A stretch of 64,000 nt of DNA. It comes from Acidovorax sp. sif1233. GTDB taxonomy: Bacteria; Pseudomonadota; Gammaproteobacteria; Burkholderiales; Burkholderiaceae_C. Positions 48,450 to 56,508 of the stretch are shown here, in pieces; the first letter of the stretch is position 1, and each line of letters begins with the position of its first letter. A program made the translations under genes and the position numbers. Under the pieces are notes generated by a model that searched no databases, had not been told where the DNA came from, and worked only from the letters and a program-made list of their open reading frames with translations. Location of the stretch: NCBI RefSeq assembly GCF_019218755.1, contig NZ_JAHUWZ010000001.1, positions 930,001 to 994,000 of the forward strand, given 5' to 3'.

Positions 48450-49667
48450 TCAGGAGGAAGTCCTGGCCCGTCCGCCGCGTTCGGCCCAGGTCCGCGTCCA
48501 GCGGATCTGCATCACGCGCAGCAGCAGCAGCATGGCCAGCGCACACACCGCGATGCCCACGAAACCCCACAGGTAAGTGCCCGTGTACTGGCGCGAGATG
48601 CCCATGCCGTTGGGGATGAGGCCGCCGCCCAGCGCGCCGATCTCACCGATCATCGAGCCCGCCACCGCCGTGGTCAGCGGCCAGCGCAGCGGCACCAGCT
48701 GGAACAGTGCGCCATTGCCCGCGCCCAGCGCTGCAAAACACACCAGGAACAGCAGCATGGTGATGGGCAGCGAGTTCTCTGCCAGGCCACACAGCACCAT
48801 GCTCACGGCCGTGATGGCGAGCACGCCCGTCAGTGTGTTGACGCCGCCCCAGTGGTCCGACAGCCAGCCGCCGAATATGCGCAGGGCCGCGCCCAGAAAG
48901 GCCGCCATCATCGTGAGCTGGCCTGCCTGCACCTTGCTCACGCTGAACTGGTCGTAGAAGTAGCTGGGCAAAAAGGCGGTCAGGCCGATGAAGCCGCCAA
49001 ACGTCACGGCGTAGATCAGGCTGAAGGCCCAGCCGTCCTTCTCGAACAGGCAGGCAATGTGTTCACGAAAGCTGCTGTGGGCCGCGAGGTCTGGAGGTTC
49101 CTTCGCGTAGACGGCCATCACCAGCGCGGGGATGGCCACGCTCACGGCGGCAAAGCCATACACGGCCTGCCAGCCGAACTTTTGCGCCAGTGCGGGGGCG
49201 AGCAGCGCGGCCACCGCCGTACCCACGTTGCCGGCGCCCACGATGCCCATGGCCAGGCCCTTGTAGCGCGGCGGAAACGAGCCCGAACCCAGCGACAGCG
49301 CCACGCCAAAGCTGGCGCCCGCCACGCCCAGCAGGATGCCCATGGCCAGCAGGTCGTTGTAGGTGTGCACGAACATGTAGCCAAAGCCCATGGCCAGGAA
49401 GATGCCGGCCATCTCGACCAGCGTGGCGTTCTTGCGGCCGATGTACTGCGCCAGGATGCCCAGCGGAAAACGCATGAGCGCGCCCGCGAAGATGGGGATG
49501 GACAGCATCATGCCCATCTGCGTGGGGGTGAGCTGGAAGGCCTCGCGGATGAACGGCGCCATGGCACCGTTGATCACCCAGATTGCGCACGAGAAACCGA
49601 AATACAAAAAGGACGACCACAGCGTGGGCGCGTGGCCGGACTTGAGGAACTCGCGAAATTGAAGCAT
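48450..49667 (-). CDS. narK: NarK/NasA-type nitrate/nitrite transporter (MFS)
   Basis: A 405-residue, 12-helix major facilitator. Start MLQFREFLKSGHAPTLWSSF. Nitrate-porter features are FPLGILAQYIGRKNATL (MFS loop motif), GVAGASFGVALSLGSGSFPP, GIVGAGNVGTAVAALLAPAL and AALGAGNGALFQLVPLRWP (Gly/Asn nitrate signature). With an ABC nitrate system at the window end, it gives a second uptake route. Its leader has the same promoter-hairpin-attenuator arrangement as nirB, so the two are co-regulated. Confidence 0.94.
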   Translation of the reverse strand: MLQFREFLKSGHAPTLWSSFLYFGFSCAIWVINGAMAPFIREAFQLTPTQMGMMLSIPIFAGALMRFPLGILAQYIGRKNATLVEMAGIFLAMGFGYMFVHTYNDLLAMGILLGVAGASFGVALSLGSGSFPPRYKGLAMGIVGAGNVGTAVAALLAPALAQKFGWQAVYGFAAVSVAIPALVMAVYAKEPPDLAAHSSFREHIACLFEKDGWAFSLIYAVTFGGFIGLTAFLPSYFYDQFSVSKVQAGQLTMMAAFLGAALRIFGGWLSDHWGGVNTLTGVLAITAVSMVLCGLAENSLPITMLLFLVCFAALGAGNGALFQLVPLRWPLTTAVAGSMIGEIGALGGGLIPNGMGISRQYTGTYLWGFVGIAVCALAMLLLLRVMQIRWTRTWAERGGRARTSS

Positions 49668-49724
49668 GGCGATCTTGCGCAAAAGGGCCGTGGTGCCTGC
49701 CGCAAGCACACCCCAGCCGGGCAG

Positions 49725-49793
49725 AAAAACAAAAAGGCGCCTGCATGGACTGCTCGGGCTGTGTCCCAGCCTGTGCCTGCCCATGAAGACGCC
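49725..49793 (-). terminator. Attenuator hairpin in the narK leader
   Basis: On the minus strand GGCGTCTTCATGG (49793-49781) pairs with CCATGCAGGCGCC (49748-49736) over 13 positions with one mismatch and one G-U. TTTTTGTTTTT follows. The loop contains GGCTG-GGACA-CAGCC. Its outer stem (GGCGTC), the T-run and the presence of an inner hairpin match the nirB attenuator, though the inner stem sequence differs. Confidence 0.88.
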
Positions 49794-49835
49794 AACGTCC
49801 TGTTCGCCCAATCCGCCGTTGCACCGGGCTGACAC

Positions 49836-49853
49836 GCGGCCCGCATTGGCCGC
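49836..49853 (-). promoter_or_regulatory. Leader hairpin with AAUGCG hexaloop, candidate ANTAR target
   Basis: On the minus strand GCGGCC-AATGCG-GGCCGC is a perfect 6 bp stem with a hexaloop that has A1 and G4, the ANTAR recognition rule. It begins at the predicted transcription start. Its loop shares AAUG with the nirB leader hairpin. Confidence 0.7.
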
Positions 49854-49863
49854 AGGCTTCCTC

Positions 49864-49880
49864 AAGCAATGGCTGTGCCA
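49864..49880 (-). promoter_or_regulatory. Sigma-54 (-24/-12) promoter of narK
   Basis: On the minus strand TGGCACAGCCATTGCTT has GG and GC 10 bp apart and differs from the nirB promoter at only two of 17 positions. The predicted start near 49853 gives a leader of about 185 nt. The rest of the 49882-50184 gap shows no gene or site I can support. Confidence 0.87.
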
Positions 49881-50184
49881 AGCCGGTGCATTGCCAAAGC
49901 GCAAAAGGAACCCAGCCCGGGCGCCGTCATGCGCCAGCGTTCGCTGCGGCCGGGATGGGTGCCCGGCCGGCGGGGTGCCTGGAATGGTGCAGCGCAACGC
50001 ACCAACCCGGTGTGGGCGCGATGCACCTGTTTGGGGATTTTTGGCGCGGCACGGCCCGAATTTGTTTCAGGATTGCAAGTTCCTGGATTAGCATGGTTTG
50101 CATCCGTGCCTGGCGTGTCTCGTGGTGCCAGGGGGCGGTGGACCGAGCAACGGCCTATTCCCATTCTTTGATGAGGGACCCACC

Positions 50185-51846
50185 ATGCGCGTCAATCTGC
50201 CCGTCAGCACCCAGGAATATGCGTTTCCCGCCGGCCAGACCCTGGTGTCCACCACCGATCTCAAGGGGCGCATCCTGTACTGCAACCCGATGTTCATCGA
50301 GGTCAGCGGGTACGAAAAGGAAGAACTCCTGGGCCAGCCCCACAACATGATCCGGCACCCGGACATGCCCGAGGAGGCGTTTCGCGACATGTGGGACACC
50401 ATCGCCAGCGGCGCACCCTGGTCGGCGGCGGTCAAGAACCGGCGCAAGGACGGCTCTTTCTACTGGGTGATGGCCAACGTGACGCCGCTGATGCAGGGCG
50501 ACCAGCCCACGGGCTACATGTCGGTGCGCACCGAGGCCACGCGCGAAGAGATCCAGGCGGCCGACCGGCTGTACCGGCAGATGCAGGCTGAGAAGCAGGC
50601 CGGCACGTCCGTGCATGTGCTGCGCGCGGGCCAGCTGGTGAAGAACACGTCCTGGGGGCGCGTCGCCGGCTGGGTGCGCCTGGGGCCCCTGGGCAAGATG
50701 ATGCTCTGCACGCTGCTGCTGGTGCTCGCCTCGTTCGGGGCCGCATGGCTGGGCGGGCATGCGGTGACGCTCGCGTCCGGGGTGGCGTGGGTGGCCGTGG
50801 CGCTGCTGGCGCTGGCCATGGCGGCCTACCTGCACAAGGTCACGGTCGCGCCGCTGGCGCAGATGCTGCGATGGGCCAACCGCATGGCGGCAGGCGACCT
50901 GACGCAGAAGATCAGCGCCACGCGCAGCGACACGGTGGGCGACCTGCAGAAGGCGCTGGCGCAGCTCAACGTGAACCTGCTGTCCATCGTGCGCGACGCG
51001 CGCCAGGAGAGCGAGCACATGCAGGTCTCCACCCGCGAGATCGCGCAGGGCAACCAGGACCTGTCGGCGCGCACCGAGGCGCAGGCCGGCAACCTGCAGC
51101 AGACGGCCGCGTCGATGGAGGAGATCACCGGCACCGTCAAGCAAACCGCCGAGTCGGCGCGCCAGGCCACGGTGCTGGCCACGCAGGCCACCGGGGTGGC
51201 CGAGCGCAGCAGCGAGGCCGTGGATGGCGTGGCCAGCACGATGAAGCAGATCCAGGCCGCGTCGGGCCGCATCAGCGAGATCACGCAGCTCATCGACTCC
51301 ATCGCGTTCCAGACCAACATCCTGGCGCTCAACGCGGCCGTGGAGGCCGCGCGCGCGGGCGAGCAGGGGCGGGGGTTCGCGGTGGTGGCGTCGGAGGTGC
51401 GCAGCCTGTCGCACCGCACGCAGTCCGCCGCCAAGGAAATCCGCCAGCTGATCGACGACTCCGCCACCAAGGTGAGCGAGGGCCATGAAAAAACCGACGC
51501 CGCGCAGAAGACCATGGCCGAATCGCTGGAGCTGGTGCGCAGGGTGAACACGCTGATCGGCGAGATCCACAGCGCGTCCAACGAACAGCTCAGCGGCATC
51601 TCGCAGGTGAACTCGGCGGTGGCCCAGCTCGACACCATCACGCAGCAGAACGCCGCGCTGGTGGAGGAGAACGCCGCGTCGGCCATGCAGCTCAACGGCC
51701 AGGCCCAGACCATGACCGAGACGGTGCAGGTGTTCCGCATCGATGCCTCGGCGCCCGCGCAGACGCGCGATGCGGTGGCGCTGCGCAAGGAGATGAAGGG
51801 CGGCCAGGCGGCAAAGTCTTCCAGCCGCGCGCTGGCGCCCGTCTGA
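50185..51846 (+). CDS. Aer-like methyl-accepting chemotaxis protein with N-terminal PAS
   Basis: A 553-residue chemoreceptor. PAS at about 15-125 ([50 protein letters not shown]) is of the Aer type, which binds FAD and senses redox or oxygen. Two adjacent membrane helices (about 170-215) carry no real periplasmic domain. HAMP ([19 protein letters not shown]) and the signalling domain follow, with the conserved hairpin tip [39 protein letters not shown]. Start [15 protein letters not shown]. It does not end in a NWETF-type CheR tether. Likely mediates energy taxis. Confidence 0.94.
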   Translation: MRVNLPVSTQEYAFPAGQTLVSTTDLKGRILYCNPMFIEVSGYEKEELLGQPHNMIRHPDMPEEAFRDMWDTIASGAPWSAAVKNRRKDGSFYWVMANVTPLMQGDQPTGYMSVRTEATREEIQAADRLYRQMQAEKQAGTSVHVLRAGQLVKNTSWGRVAGWVRLGPLGKMMLCTLLLVLASFGAAWLGGHAVTLASGVAWVAVALLALAMAAYLHKVTVAPLAQMLRWANRMAAGDLTQKISATRSDTVGDLQKALAQLNVNLLSIVRDARQESEHMQVSTREIAQGNQDLSARTEAQAGNLQQTAASMEEITGTVKQTAESARQATVLATQATGVAERSSEAVDGVASTMKQIQAASGRISEITQLIDSIAFQTNILALNAAVEAARAGEQGRGFAVVASEVRSLSHRTQSAAKEIRQLIDDSATKVSEGHEKTDAAQKTMAESLELVRRVNTLIGEIHSASNEQLSGISQVNSAVAQLDTITQQNAALVEENAASAMQLNGQAQTMTETVQVFRIDASAPAQTRDAVALRKEMKGGQAAKSSSRALAPV

Positions 51847-52306
51847 CAGGCGCCGGGCGGCCGGTTGCGTGGGCGGCGGCCCGCGGCCTCGCGGGACATG
51901 GGTTCTTGCACGCCCTCCCCCCCGCCGGTAGGGTGGCCGCGGCCGGCGGTTTGCGGTAGCCTTCGCGGCCAGGGCGGGGCGCGGGTGCCTGCCTGCTGAT
52001 GGAGACCATGGCACTTTCAACCACCGAACGATTCATCGCGACCTGCCTGCATGGCTGCGTGCGCGCCTGCTGCAAGAGAACGCAGGCACCGCTGTGCGGC
52101 GCAGGGCTGGGGCCTGGTGCAGCCGTACCTCCATCGGCCCGTGGCCGGGGGCTGGAGTGCGTCGGCAAACTGGGCAGCCGCCCTGTGCGGGCCGGTGCGC
52201 TGAAGGCGTGGCCAAGCGGCACGCCGCTGTTGCCGTACCAGGACGCGCGGGTGTCCGTGGCACGCCACGCCGGTGCATAGTGCGCACATCACAGGAGTCG
52301 ATCCCT
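51847..52306. other. 460 bp intergenic region without a recognised feature
   Basis: A GC-rich stretch between the chemoreceptor and the DUF2199 gene. A short plus-strand frame (51999-52280) exists, but its Cys/Gly/Pro-rich product resembles no family. I see no clear promoter, repeat or terminator. Confidence 0.6.
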
Positions 52307-52792
52307 ATGGCATACACCTGCGCGAGCTGCGGCAAGGACCACGATGAACTCTCGCCCTACATGATGTGGCGGCTGCCGGACCCGGCCCTCGAGCGTGAGC
52401 ATGAACTCGTGTTCGACGACGACTTCACCTGCCGCATCGGCGACGAGCAGTACTTCATCAGCTGTGAGCTGGAAGTCCCGTTCAAGGCCGATGACCTCAA
52501 GCCGCTGGGTTTCATCTGCTGGGCCCGGGTGGACCGCGAAACATACGACCGCTACCGCGGCTATCGCGAGCACGAGGACACGCTGGCGGAATACGCCGAA
52601 CTGGTGCCGGGCACGTTGGCCAATCCCATCCCCTGCGTGCCCGACTCCTCTGGCACGGCCGTGGGCCTCAAGGTGCTGGCCGGCGACCCCACGCCCTACA
52701 TTCGCTGGGTGGCTCCTGGCTCGGCCGTGGCGCACCTTCTGGCCCGGGGCGCAACGGTCGGGTATTGGCACGAGGCCATGGGCGCGGGCTGA
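52307..52792 (+). CDS. DUF2199-family protein
   Basis: A 161-residue cytoplasmic protein. It begins MAYTCASCGKDHDELSPYMMWRLPDP with a CxxC zinc-ribbon-like pair, then DDFTCRIGDEQYFISCELEVPF, a pattern I associate with DUF2199. The function is unknown. AGGAG lies 14 bp before the ATG. Neighbours are an unrelated chemoreceptor and a convergent gluconate repressor, with a palindromic repeat after the stop. Confidence 0.8.
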   Translation: MAYTCASCGKDHDELSPYMMWRLPDPALEREHELVFDDDFTCRIGDEQYFISCELEVPFKADDLKPLGFICWARVDRETYDRYRGYREHEDTLAEYAELVPGTLANPIPCVPDSSGTAVGLKVLAGDPTPYIRWVAPGSAVAHLLARGATVGYWHEAMGAG

Positions 52793-52825
52793 GGATGTGG
52801 GCTGGGCGCGGCGGGGTTCTTGGTG

Positions 52826-52889
52826 AAATCAAAAACCATAGCGGCTAGCGCTTTGTGCATGAGGGCTGGAGGCCAAAAAGGCTAAAAAT
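52826..52889. repeat. AGCGCTT palindromic repeat copy between convergent genes (diverged)
   Basis: AATCAAAAACCATAGCGGCT, then AGCGCTTTGTGCATGAGGG, then CTGGAGGCCAAAAAGGC. The right arm has lost the GCGCT, but the CTGGAGGCCAAAAA tail matches the trmJ copy exactly. It lies between the DUF2199 gene and gntR. Confidence 0.82.
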
Positions 52890-52922
52890 CCAGGGTTTCC
52901 GGCCCCTGTGCTGCTCCTCCCT

Positions 52923-53948
52923 TCAGGTGCTCCCCCGCACGGTCAACTCAAAGCCCAGGTCGACCGAGTTCCGCTCGGGCGCCTCGCCGCGCATCAGCGC
53001 GAGCAGCATGCGCGCACTGGCCTCGCCGATGGCCGAGCGTGGCGTGCGTACCGTGGTCAGCGGCGGCAGCATCTGGTCGCTGCCGGCCAGGTCGTTGAAG
53101 CCCGCGATGGCGACCTGGCCGGGCACCTGCAGGCCCAGCCGCTGCGCTGCCAGCAGGCCGCCCTGCGCCAGGTCGTCGTTGCAGAAGAACACGGCATCGA
53201 CGCCCGGGCGGGTGCGCAGCAGTTCCTCCAGCAGTTCTCCGCCCAGCCGCATGGACGAGGGCTGGGGGCTGAGCAGTTCCAGCTTCGGGTCGTACAGGCC
53301 CGCTTCCTTCAGGCAGCGGCGGTAGCCTTCGGCGCGCTGCATGGTGCGGGGGTCGAGCTGGGCCGCGACAAACGCCACGCGGCGACGGCCCCGGGCCAGG
53401 AGATGGGCCGTCATGCCGTGGCCCCCGTCCTGCTGCGAAAAGCCCACGCAGTACACGCCGGGCGCGGAGGTCATCTCCATCAGGTGCACGCACGGCACGC
53501 CACTGGCGGCGATCATCTGGCGCGATGCCTCGGTGCGGTCGAAGCCGGTGACCAGCAGCCCCGCCGGGCGGTGGGCCAGGTAGGTGCGCAGCAGCTGCTC
53601 TTCTTCCTGCGGGTCGTAGTGGGTCACGCCGATCAGCGCCTGGTAGCCGTGGGGGAACAGCGCGCGGTGCACGGCCTCCAGCACGTCGACGAACAGGGCG
53701 TTGGACAGCAGGGGCACGAGCACGGGCACCTGCACGCTGCGCTGGGAGGCGAGGGCCCTGGCGGCGGGGTCGGGCACGTAGCCCAGCCGCTGGGCGGCGT
53801 CTTTCACGCGCTGCACCAGTTCCTGCGCCACGCCGCGCTCGCCGCGCAGCGCGCGGGAGGCGGTGATGGGGCTGACCTCGGCGGCCTGGGCCACGTCGCT
53901 CAGTGTCATGCGGCCGCTGGAGCGGCGCCTTGTCTCGGGTTTGTTCAA
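52923..53948 (-). CDS. gntR: LacI-family repressor, gluconate type (GntR)
   Basis: A 341-residue regulator. The DNA-binding domain is MTLSDVAQAAEVSPITASRALRGERGVAQELVQRVKDAAQRLGYVPD (about 14-60) and a periplasmic-binding-protein-like effector domain follows (VDAVFFCNDDLAQGGLLAAQRLG, VAIAGFNDLAGS). It is divergent from gntK and a TRAP transporter with two TAGCGCT-type operators in between, so it represses gluconate uptake and phosphorylation and is released by gluconate or a product. The inducer is inferred. Confidence 0.92.
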   Translation of the reverse strand: MNKPETRRRSSGRMTLSDVAQAAEVSPITASRALRGERGVAQELVQRVKDAAQRLGYVPDPAARALASQRSVQVPVLVPLLSNALFVDVLEAVHRALFPHGYQALIGVTHYDPQEEEQLLRTYLAHRPAGLLVTGFDRTEASRQMIAASGVPCVHLMEMTSAPGVYCVGFSQQDGGHGMTAHLLARGRRRVAFVAAQLDPRTMQRAEGYRRCLKEAGLYDPKLELLSPQPSSMRLGGELLEELLRTRPGVDAVFFCNDDLAQGGLLAAQRLGLQVPGQVAIAGFNDLAGSDQMLPPLTTVRTPRSAIGEASARMLLALMRGEAPERNSVDLGFELTVRGST

Positions 53949-53982
53949 GGGTTAACCCTCATTGGGGTGCGGATCGATGTGG

Positions 53983-54001
53983 TTAGGATAGCGCTGTCCA
54001 A
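53983..54001. promoter_or_regulatory. GntR operator O1
   Basis: TTAGGATAGCGCTGTCCAA is a near-palindrome centred on AGCGCT with flanking GGA/TCC, the LacI-family layout with a central CG. It lies 35 bp before the gntR start, so it can serve autoregulation. Confidence 0.75.
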
Positions 54002-54098
54002 ACGATGGGACAAGACATTGACGCCCATTTTGGACGAAGTTGCAAAAGTTGCCACGGTTATTGCGGCATCCAGCCAGGGTGCCTTTTTTATGGATCAA

Positions 54099-54115
54099 TT
54101 GGATAGCGCTACCAA
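54099..54115. promoter_or_regulatory. GntR operator O2 at the gntK start
   Basis: TTGGATAGCGCTACCAA has an exact 8 bp central palindrome TAGCGCTA. It shares GGATAGCGCT with O1 and lies immediately before the gntK ATG at 54117. The centres of O1 and O2 are 115 bp apart, close to eleven helical turns, so looping by a repressor tetramer or two dimers is possible. Confidence 0.78.
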
Positions 54116-54116
54116 C

Positions 54117-54638
54117 ATGAGTGTTTTGCCGTCAACGGTTTTTCTGGTGGTCATGGGCGTGGCGGGCTGCGGCAAGTCGAGCCTGGGCTCGGCCCTGGCG
54201 CAAGCCGAGGGCCTGCCGCTGATCGAGGGAGACGACCACCACAGCCCGGCGAGCCGTGAAAAGATGCGCCAGGGCATCGCGCTGACCGATGCAGACCGCG
54301 AGGGGTGGCTCGCCACGCTCGGGCAGCTGCTGCAGGCGCAGCCCCATGGCGCGGTCCTGACGTGCTCCGCGCTCAAGAAGTCCTACCGGGACCGCCTGCG
54401 CGACGCCTGCCCGGGGCTGCGGTTCGTTTTCCTGGAGATCGACCGTGCCAGCGCGGGCCAGCGCGTGGCCGACCGTGCCGGGACCCATTTCTTTTCCAGC
54501 GCGCTGGTGGACAGCCAGTTCGCCACGCTCGAGTCGCCCGTGGGCGAGGCGGGCGTGCTGCGGCTGGATGCACTGGCCGCCCTGGCCGTTCTTCAACAGC
54601 AGGCCTCGGCCTGGATCGCCGCCACGGAGGCCGCATGA
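54117..54638 (+). CDS. gntK: Gluconokinase
   Basis: A 173-residue kinase that phosphorylates gluconate to 6-phosphogluconate with ATP. The Walker A loop is VMGVAGCGKSSLG (residues about 12-24), followed by LIEGDDHHSPASREKMRQGIALTDADREGWL and VLTCSALKKSYRDRLR, the family pattern. ATG at 54117 lies just past operator O2; an in-frame ATG at 54090 would put the operator inside the gene. Its stop overlaps the dctQ start (ATGA). Confidence 0.94.
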   Translation: MSVLPSTVFLVVMGVAGCGKSSLGSALAQAEGLPLIEGDDHHSPASREKMRQGIALTDADREGWLATLGQLLQAQPHGAVLTCSALKKSYRDRLRDACPGLRFVFLEIDRASAGQRVADRAGTHFFSSALVDSQFATLESPVGEAGVLRLDALAALAVLQQQASAWIAATEAA

Positions 54639-55150
54639 CCACCCCGGAAGACTCCACCCCCGTGCGGCCCAGCCGGTACGTCGCCGCCTCCCAGGTGCTC
54701 ATGGCCGCCTGCCTGGCCGTGATGGCCGTGGCCGTGTTCGTGAATGTGGTGCTGCGCTACGGCTTTGGCAGTGGCGTCGTGGCGAGCGAAGAACTCTCGC
54801 GCCTGCTTTTCGTGTGGATGGTTTTCATTGGCGCCGCGGCGGCCTACCCCGCCGGCGAGCACATGGCCTTCACCAGCCTGGCGGGCCTGCTCGCCAAGCG
54901 TCCCCTGGCATTTGGCGCGCTCACGGCGTTGATCCGGCTGCTGGTGATCGCGGCCTGCGCGATGCTGGCCTGGGGCGCCTGGCACCAGGTGATCGTCGGC
55001 ATGGACAGCCATTCCGTGGTGCTGGGCTACCCGGCGGCCCTGTTGCCGCTGCCCGCCTTTCTGTGCGCTGTCGCCATCGGCGTCATGGCGCTGATCGAAT
55101 TGATTCAACGCAAGCCGCTGGACCTGGGTCACGGCGCCGAGGTGGAGTAA
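54635..55150 (+). CDS. TRAP transporter small membrane subunit (DctQ type)
   Basis: A 171-residue protein with four hydrophobic helices (about 18-40, 53-72, 92-117, 133-155) and the DctQ pattern VFVNVVLRYGFGSGVVASEELSRLLFVWMVFIGAAAAY. It pairs with the DctM-type subunit in Na-driven uptake. Being in a gntR-gntK operon, the substrate is very likely gluconate; this is inferred. Translationally coupled to gntK. Confidence 0.93.
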   Translation: MTTPEDSTPVRPSRYVAASQVLMAACLAVMAVAVFVNVVLRYGFGSGVVASEELSRLLFVWMVFIGAAAAYPAGEHMAFTSLAGLLAKRPLAFGALTALIRLLVIAACAMLAWGAWHQVIVGMDSHSVVLGYPAALLPLPAFLCAVAIGVMALIELIQRKPLDLGHGAEVE

Positions 55151-55153
55151 CCG

Positions 55154-56455
55154 ATGATGTCCCTGGGACCCGAAGCGCAGGCTTTTATTGTTTTCTCCGT
55201 GGGCATGCTGGTGCTCATGGGCACGGGCATGAACATGGGCCTGGCCCTCGTGCTCACGGGCGCGGGCATGGCATGGGTGCTCGACTTCTGGGATGCGCAG
55301 CTGCTGGCCCAGAACCTGGTGGCGGGGGTGGACAGCTTTCCGCTGCTGGCCGTGCCGTTCTTCATCCTGGCTGGCGAACTGATGAACTCAGGCGGCATCA
55401 GCCGCCGCATCATCGACATGGCGCAGGCCTGGGTCGGGCACATCCGGGGCGGCCTGGGCTACGTGGCCATCGGCGCGGCGGTGCTCATGGCCAGCATGAG
55501 CGGCTCCGCGCTGGCCGATACGGCCGCGCTGGCCACCATCCTCTTGCCCATGATGCGCCAGCAGGGCTACCCGATGAACACGTCGGCCGGGCTGATCGCC
55601 TCGGGCGGCATCATCGCGCCCATCATCCCACCCTCCATGCCGTTCGTGATCTACGGCGTGACGACCAACACCTCCATCTCTGCGCTGTTCGTCTCCGGCA
55701 TCGTGCCGGGCCTGATGATGGGCGCGGGCCTCATCTTCGCCTGGCGCTGGGTGCTGCGCGGCATGGACCTGCCGCAGGGCGAACCCTTGCCCGTCAAGGA
55801 CCGCCTGCGCGCCACGGTGCGTGCCTTCTGGGCCATGCTGATGCCCCTGATCATCATCGGCGGCATGAAGTCGGGCGTCTTCACGCCCACCGAGGCCGCC
55901 GTGGTGGCCGCGTTCTACGCGCTGGTGGTGGCGTTGTTCGTCCACCGCGAAATGAAGATCGCGGAAATCTACGGCGTGCTGGTGCGTGCGGCCAAGACCA
56001 CCTCCATCGTGATGTTCCTCTGCGCGGGCGCCCAGGTGGCCAGCTACATGATCACGCTGGCCGACCTGCCCAATGTGCTGACCAGCTGGCTGGGTCCGCT
56101 GGTGGAGAACCCCCGCCTCCTGATGGCGGTGATGATGATCGTGCTGGTGCTGATCGGCACGGCGCTCGACCTCACGCCCACCATCCTGATCTTCGCGCCC
56201 GTGATGCTGCCCATCGCCGTGAAGGCGGGCATCGACCCGGTGTATTTCGGCCTGATGTTCGTGCTCAACGGCGCGATCGGCCTCATCACGCCGCCGGTGG
56301 GCACGGTGCTCAACGTGGTGGCCGGGGTGGGGCGGATATCGATGCACAGCGTGATCAAGGGCGTGAACCCGTTCCTCTTCACCTACGTGCTGATCCTGGC
56401 CCTGTTGGTCGCCTTTCCACAGATCGTCACCGCCCCCGTGGTGTGGCTGCGCTGA
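55154..56455 (+). CDS. TRAP transporter large membrane subunit (DctM type)
   Basis: A 433-residue protein with about 12 membrane segments. It shows the DctM pattern FPLLAVPFFILAGELMNSGGISRRIIDMA, SGSALADTAALATILLPMMRQQGYP, ASGGIIAPIIPPSMPFVIYG and LITPPVGTVLNVVAGVG. It forms the substrate channel with the DctQ subunit and takes substrate from the periplasmic DctP-type protein. It starts 4 bp after the dctQ stop. Confidence 0.95.
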   Translation: MMSLGPEAQAFIVFSVGMLVLMGTGMNMGLALVLTGAGMAWVLDFWDAQLLAQNLVAGVDSFPLLAVPFFILAGELMNSGGISRRIIDMAQAWVGHIRGGLGYVAIGAAVLMASMSGSALADTAALATILLPMMRQQGYPMNTSAGLIASGGIIAPIIPPSMPFVIYGVTTNTSISALFVSGIVPGLMMGAGLIFAWRWVLRGMDLPQGEPLPVKDRLRATVRAFWAMLMPLIIIGGMKSGVFTPTEAAVVAAFYALVVALFVHREMKIAEIYGVLVRAAKTTSIVMFLCAGAQVASYMITLADLPNVLTSWLGPLVENPRLLMAVMMIVLVLIGTALDLTPTILIFAPVMLPIAVKAGIDPVYFGLMFVLNGAIGLITPPVGTVLNVVAGVGRISMHSVIKGVNPFLFTYVLILALLVAFPQIVTAPVVWLR

Positions 56456-56508
56456 CCGCCCGTTTCCTCCTCTCTTTTTTCCTTTCCCCCCCGCTAATGG
56501 AGACAACC

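Noticed and set aside
46306-48570. 754-codon minus-strand open frame opposite the phosphatase/kinase gene
   Set aside because: No recognisable domain, and it would run over the kinase gene whose HRD and PP2C motifs are clear.
51999-52280. Possible small Cys-rich gene after the chemoreceptor
   Set aside because: No family resemblance, no convincing ribosome-binding site and Gly/Pro/Arg composition typical of chance frames in GC-rich DNA.
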